Shown here piece by piece: positions 12,203-13,797 of a stretch of DNA of 13,797 bases; the first letter of the stretch is position 1, and the number at the start of each line of letters is the position of its first letter. A program made the position numbers and the translations under genes. The notes under the pieces were generated by a model. The model saw only the letters and a program-made list of their open reading frames with translations, had not been told where the DNA came from and did not search any database. The stretch lies in NCBI GenBank assembly GCA_937997605.1, contig CALLFD010000402.1, forward strand, positions 1 to 13,797, read 5' to 3'. The DNA comes from an uncultured Collinsella sp. GTDB lineage: Bacteria; Actinomycetota; Coriobacteriia; Coriobacteriales; Coriobacteriaceae.

Positions 12203-13108
12203 ATGATTCAGGACCCCTTTCGTTCGATGATTCGTTCGGAAGGGGTCCTGCGTTATCGCGACCTTCCGTGGCGCCGCACGCGTGACCCGTACATCATTTG
12301 GCTTTCCGAGGTCATGCTGCAGCAAACACAGGTGCCACGCGTGGAGACGCGTATGCCGGCGTGGCTCGATCGCTTTCCGACCGTGCAGGCGCTTGCCCAG
12401 GCCGCGCCTTCCGATGTTTTGGACGCTTGGCAGGGGATGGGCTACAACCGACGCGCTCTGGCGCTTCACGGGGCCGCTCAACGGGTTGTAGAGGATTGGG
12501 GCGGGGAGTTTCCGCGTGAGACGCGTGACTTGGTCGCTCTGCCTGGTATTGGCCCGGCAACGGCGCAGGGTATCCGGTCGTTTGCGTTTGATCTTCCGGG
12601 CGTGTATCTGGAGACCAACGTGCGCACGGTCTTTCTGCATCACTTCTTTCCCGATGTACCGGCTGTTCCCGATCGCGAGCTGGTGCCGCTGATTCAGGCG
12701 GCCTGTCCGGCGGCCCCCGGTGCGGCGCCCGACGAGATCGCTCCCTTTGCCGTGCCGCTCGATGATGCCGACACGCCGCGCGCGTGGTATTACGCGTTGC
12801 TAGATTACGGCGCATATCTAAAAAAGACGTTGCCCAATCCGTCCAGGCGCTCGGCGGGCTATAGCCGTCAGTCCAAGTTTGAGGGCTCGCGTCGCCAAAA
12901 GCGCGCCCACATTGTGCGCATGCTGCTGGCGGCGCGCGATGGGCAGCCTGCGGGCATTACGGTTGATGAAGCTGTTACAGGCGTTAACGAGATGGAGACG
13001 GCAGCCGGCCGAGAGTCGGTCGAGCGCGAGCTGGTCGCAAGTATTCTTGCCGATCTGGAGCGCGAGGGCTTTTGCCGAGCCGAGGACGATCGTTGGTTGA
13101 GTGTGTAG
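12203..13108 (+). CDS. mutY: MutY-like A/G-specific adenine glycosylase, cluster-lacking
   Basis: This 301-residue protein of the HhH-GPD superfamily contains LPWRRTRDPYIIWLSEVMLQQTQ, with the MutY catalytic glutamate at E36, and the helix-hairpin-helix LPGIGPATAQGI (113-124). MutY normally has Asp in the LDGNV motif; here the motif reads LETNV, with Glu at E137. The four cysteines of the usual [4Fe-4S] loop are absent; that region reads NPSRRSAGYSRQSKFEGSRR and only two cysteines occur in the whole protein. No C-terminal MutT-like recognition domain is evident, as the protein is about 50 residues shorter than E. coli MutY. It probably removes adenine opposite 8-oxoguanine, but specificity is uncertain. 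AAGGAG lies seven bases before the ATG; a 14-bp hairpin covers codons 3-16. Confidence 0.82.
   Translation: MIQDPFRSMIRSEGVLRYRDLPWRRTRDPYIIWLSEVMLQQTQVPRVETRMPAWLDRFPTVQALAQAAPSDVLDAWQGMGYNRRALALHGAAQRVVEDWGGEFPRETRDLVALPGIGPATAQGIRSFAFDLPGVYLETNVRTVFLHHFFPDVPAVPDRELVPLIQAACPAAPGAAPDEIAPFAVPLDDADTPRAWYYALLDYGAYLKKTLPNPSRRSAGYSRQSKFEGSRRQKRAHIVRMLLAARDGQPAGITVDEAVTGVNEMETAAGRESVERELVASILADLEREGFCRAEDDRWLSV
12209..12250 (+). other. 14-bp hairpin in the first codons of the mutY-like gene
   Basis: Bases 12209-12222 pair with 12237-12250 (13 Watson-Crick pairs, one G-T), with an inner loop of 14 bases. It starts six bases after the A of the start codon, so it would form in mRNA next to the initiating ribosome. 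The short repeat TTCGTTCG occurs in the loop and near the stem. Coding constraint alone rarely gives such a stem. Confidence 0.7.
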
Positions 13109-13222
13109 CCCGCTCAAATCTGAAGAACGGGATTGTAAGGTTTAAATTCGCGGCTTGAGGGCATCCTAAAGACGAGGTCGCTCAAAGCCTATGGGCGGCA
13201 CGTGTTGAAGGGAAGTACACCT

Positions 13223-13762
13223 ATGGATTTTGAGAATTCCCAAACCAAGAAGAACCTCGAGACCGCTTTTGCCGGTGAGTCCCAGGCACACACCAAGTAT
13301 CGCTACTATGCCTCCAAGGCCAAGAAGGACGGCTACGTTCAGATCTCGAACATCTTTGCCGAGACGGCTGGCAACGAGTCCGAGCACGCCAAACTGTGGT
13401 TTAAGTATCTGCACAATGGCGCCGTCCCCGACACCCTGGACAATCTGCGCGATGCCGCCGCAGGAGAGAACTACGAGTGGACCACGATGTACGACGAGTT
13501 TGCCAAGACCGCCGAGGAGGAGGGCTTTGTCGAGATCGCCGAGAAGTTCCGTGGTGTCGCCGCCGTCGAGAAGGCCCACGAGGAGCGCTACAACAAACTC
13601 GTCGAGCGCATCGAGTCGGGCGAGGTGTTTGAGCGTGAGGGCGTGAAGGTGTGGAAGTGCCTGAACTGCGGGCACCTGCACGTTGGTGCCGAGGCGCCTG
13701 AGGTGTGCCCGGTGTGTAACCACCCGAAGGCGTACTTTGAGGAGCAGGTGGTGAACTACTAG
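13223..13762 (+). CDS. rbr: Rubrerythrin
   Basis: This 179-residue protein has the two parts of classical rubrerythrin. The N-terminal ferritin-like four-helix domain carries the di-iron ExxH motifs (E19-H23 region in AGESQAHTKY and E52-H55 in NESEH), and an EKAHEER stretch lies in the second half. The C-terminal rubredoxin domain has C146-x2-C149 and C162-x2-C165. It reduces hydrogen peroxide to water using electrons from the rubredoxin-type centre and protects anaerobes. ATG 13223 is chosen because GAAGGGAAG (13207-13215) lies seven bases before it; a GTG at 13202 would have no site. Upstream, 13109-13222 holds no clear promoter but a bulged dyad GCTTGAG/CTCAAAGC (13153-13159/13181-13188). 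It follows the Rrf2-mutY genes as part of a likely redox group. Nothing was seen in the last 35 bases. Confidence 0.94.
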   Translation: MDFENSQTKKNLETAFAGESQAHTKYRYYASKAKKDGYVQISNIFAETAGNESEHAKLWFKYLHNGAVPDTLDNLRDAAAGENYEWTTMYDEFAKTAEEEGFVEIAEKFRGVAAVEKAHEERYNKLVERIESGEVFEREGVKVWKCLNCGHLHVGAEAPEVCPVCNHPKAYFEEQVVNY

Positions 13763-13797
13763 CGCTTGGCGCTGGCTGCTGCGGAGCGCAGGGCGGG

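Noticed and set aside
13111..13133. CCCG/CGGG dyad after the mutY-like gene as a terminator
   Set aside because: The stem is four pairs with a 15-base loop and no T run.
13155..13168. GGCATCCTA upstream of rubrerythrin, like the GGATRTCCTA repeats of the Rrf2 leader
   Set aside because: Only part of the motif matches and there is a single copy, so a shared operator cannot be claimed.
13202..13222. GTG start for rubrerythrin
   Set aside because: The Shine-Dalgarno sequence lies inside this extension and serves the ATG at 13223.

Overview
The window looks like the chromosome of a high-GC, anaerobic actinobacterium of the Coriobacteriia, most like Collinsella. This is inferred from the strong GAG/AAG/GCC codon bias, LytS/LytR-type two-component pairs with short membrane anchors, a reductive oxidative-stress set (rubrerythrin, Rrf2 regulator) and no aerobic genes. 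No database search was possible, so the genus is a judgement, not a proof. All genes lie on the + strand, with short leaders and good Shine-Dalgarno sites.

Layout. 1-2208: the end of an amino-acid (APC) permease, then a metal-dependent amidohydrolase that ends at an intrinsic terminator. 2242-4400: sensor kinase and LytTR response regulator (pair 1). 4434-5437: a zinc-dependent phospholipase-C-like protein with its own promoter. 5539-6798: a UMF1/Atg22-type MFS transporter. 6846-10343: a regulatory leader (dyad, -10 element, strong intrinsic terminator 21 bases before the start codon), then a family-2 glycosyltransferase, a second LytS-like kinase overlapping it by ATGA, and a second LytTR regulator (pair 2), ended by a terminator. 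10383-10891: a YfcE/MJ0936-type metallophosphoesterase and a bidirectional terminator. 10892-11206: non-coding DNA dominated by a GC-rich dyad and a 143-base element with perfect 38-bp inverted arms and a nested hairpin. 11160-11372: an A/T-rich UP-like tract, promoter, tRNA-Asp(GTC) and terminator. 11373-13762: a long leader with several dyads and a tandem repeat, then an Rrf2/IscR-type regulator, a MutY-like glycosylase without Fe-S cysteines, and rubrerythrin.

How the parts fit. Two themes stand out. The first is a pair of paralogous two-component systems bracketing membrane and envelope-type genes (phospholipase-like protein, transporter, glycosyltransferase). The second kinase is translationally tied to the glycosyltransferase, which hints at control of a surface or envelope process. 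The second theme is a redox and DNA-repair group: a regulator that probably binds an Fe-S cluster, a repair glycosylase that has lost its cluster, and a peroxide-reducing rubrerythrin.

The least explained signals are the 38-bp-arm palindromic element, the terminator-like leader of the glycosyltransferase/kinase operon, the dyads upstream of the Rrf2 gene and a 14-bp hairpin in the first codons of the mutY-like gene. No CRISPR array, transposase, integrase or phage gene was seen.
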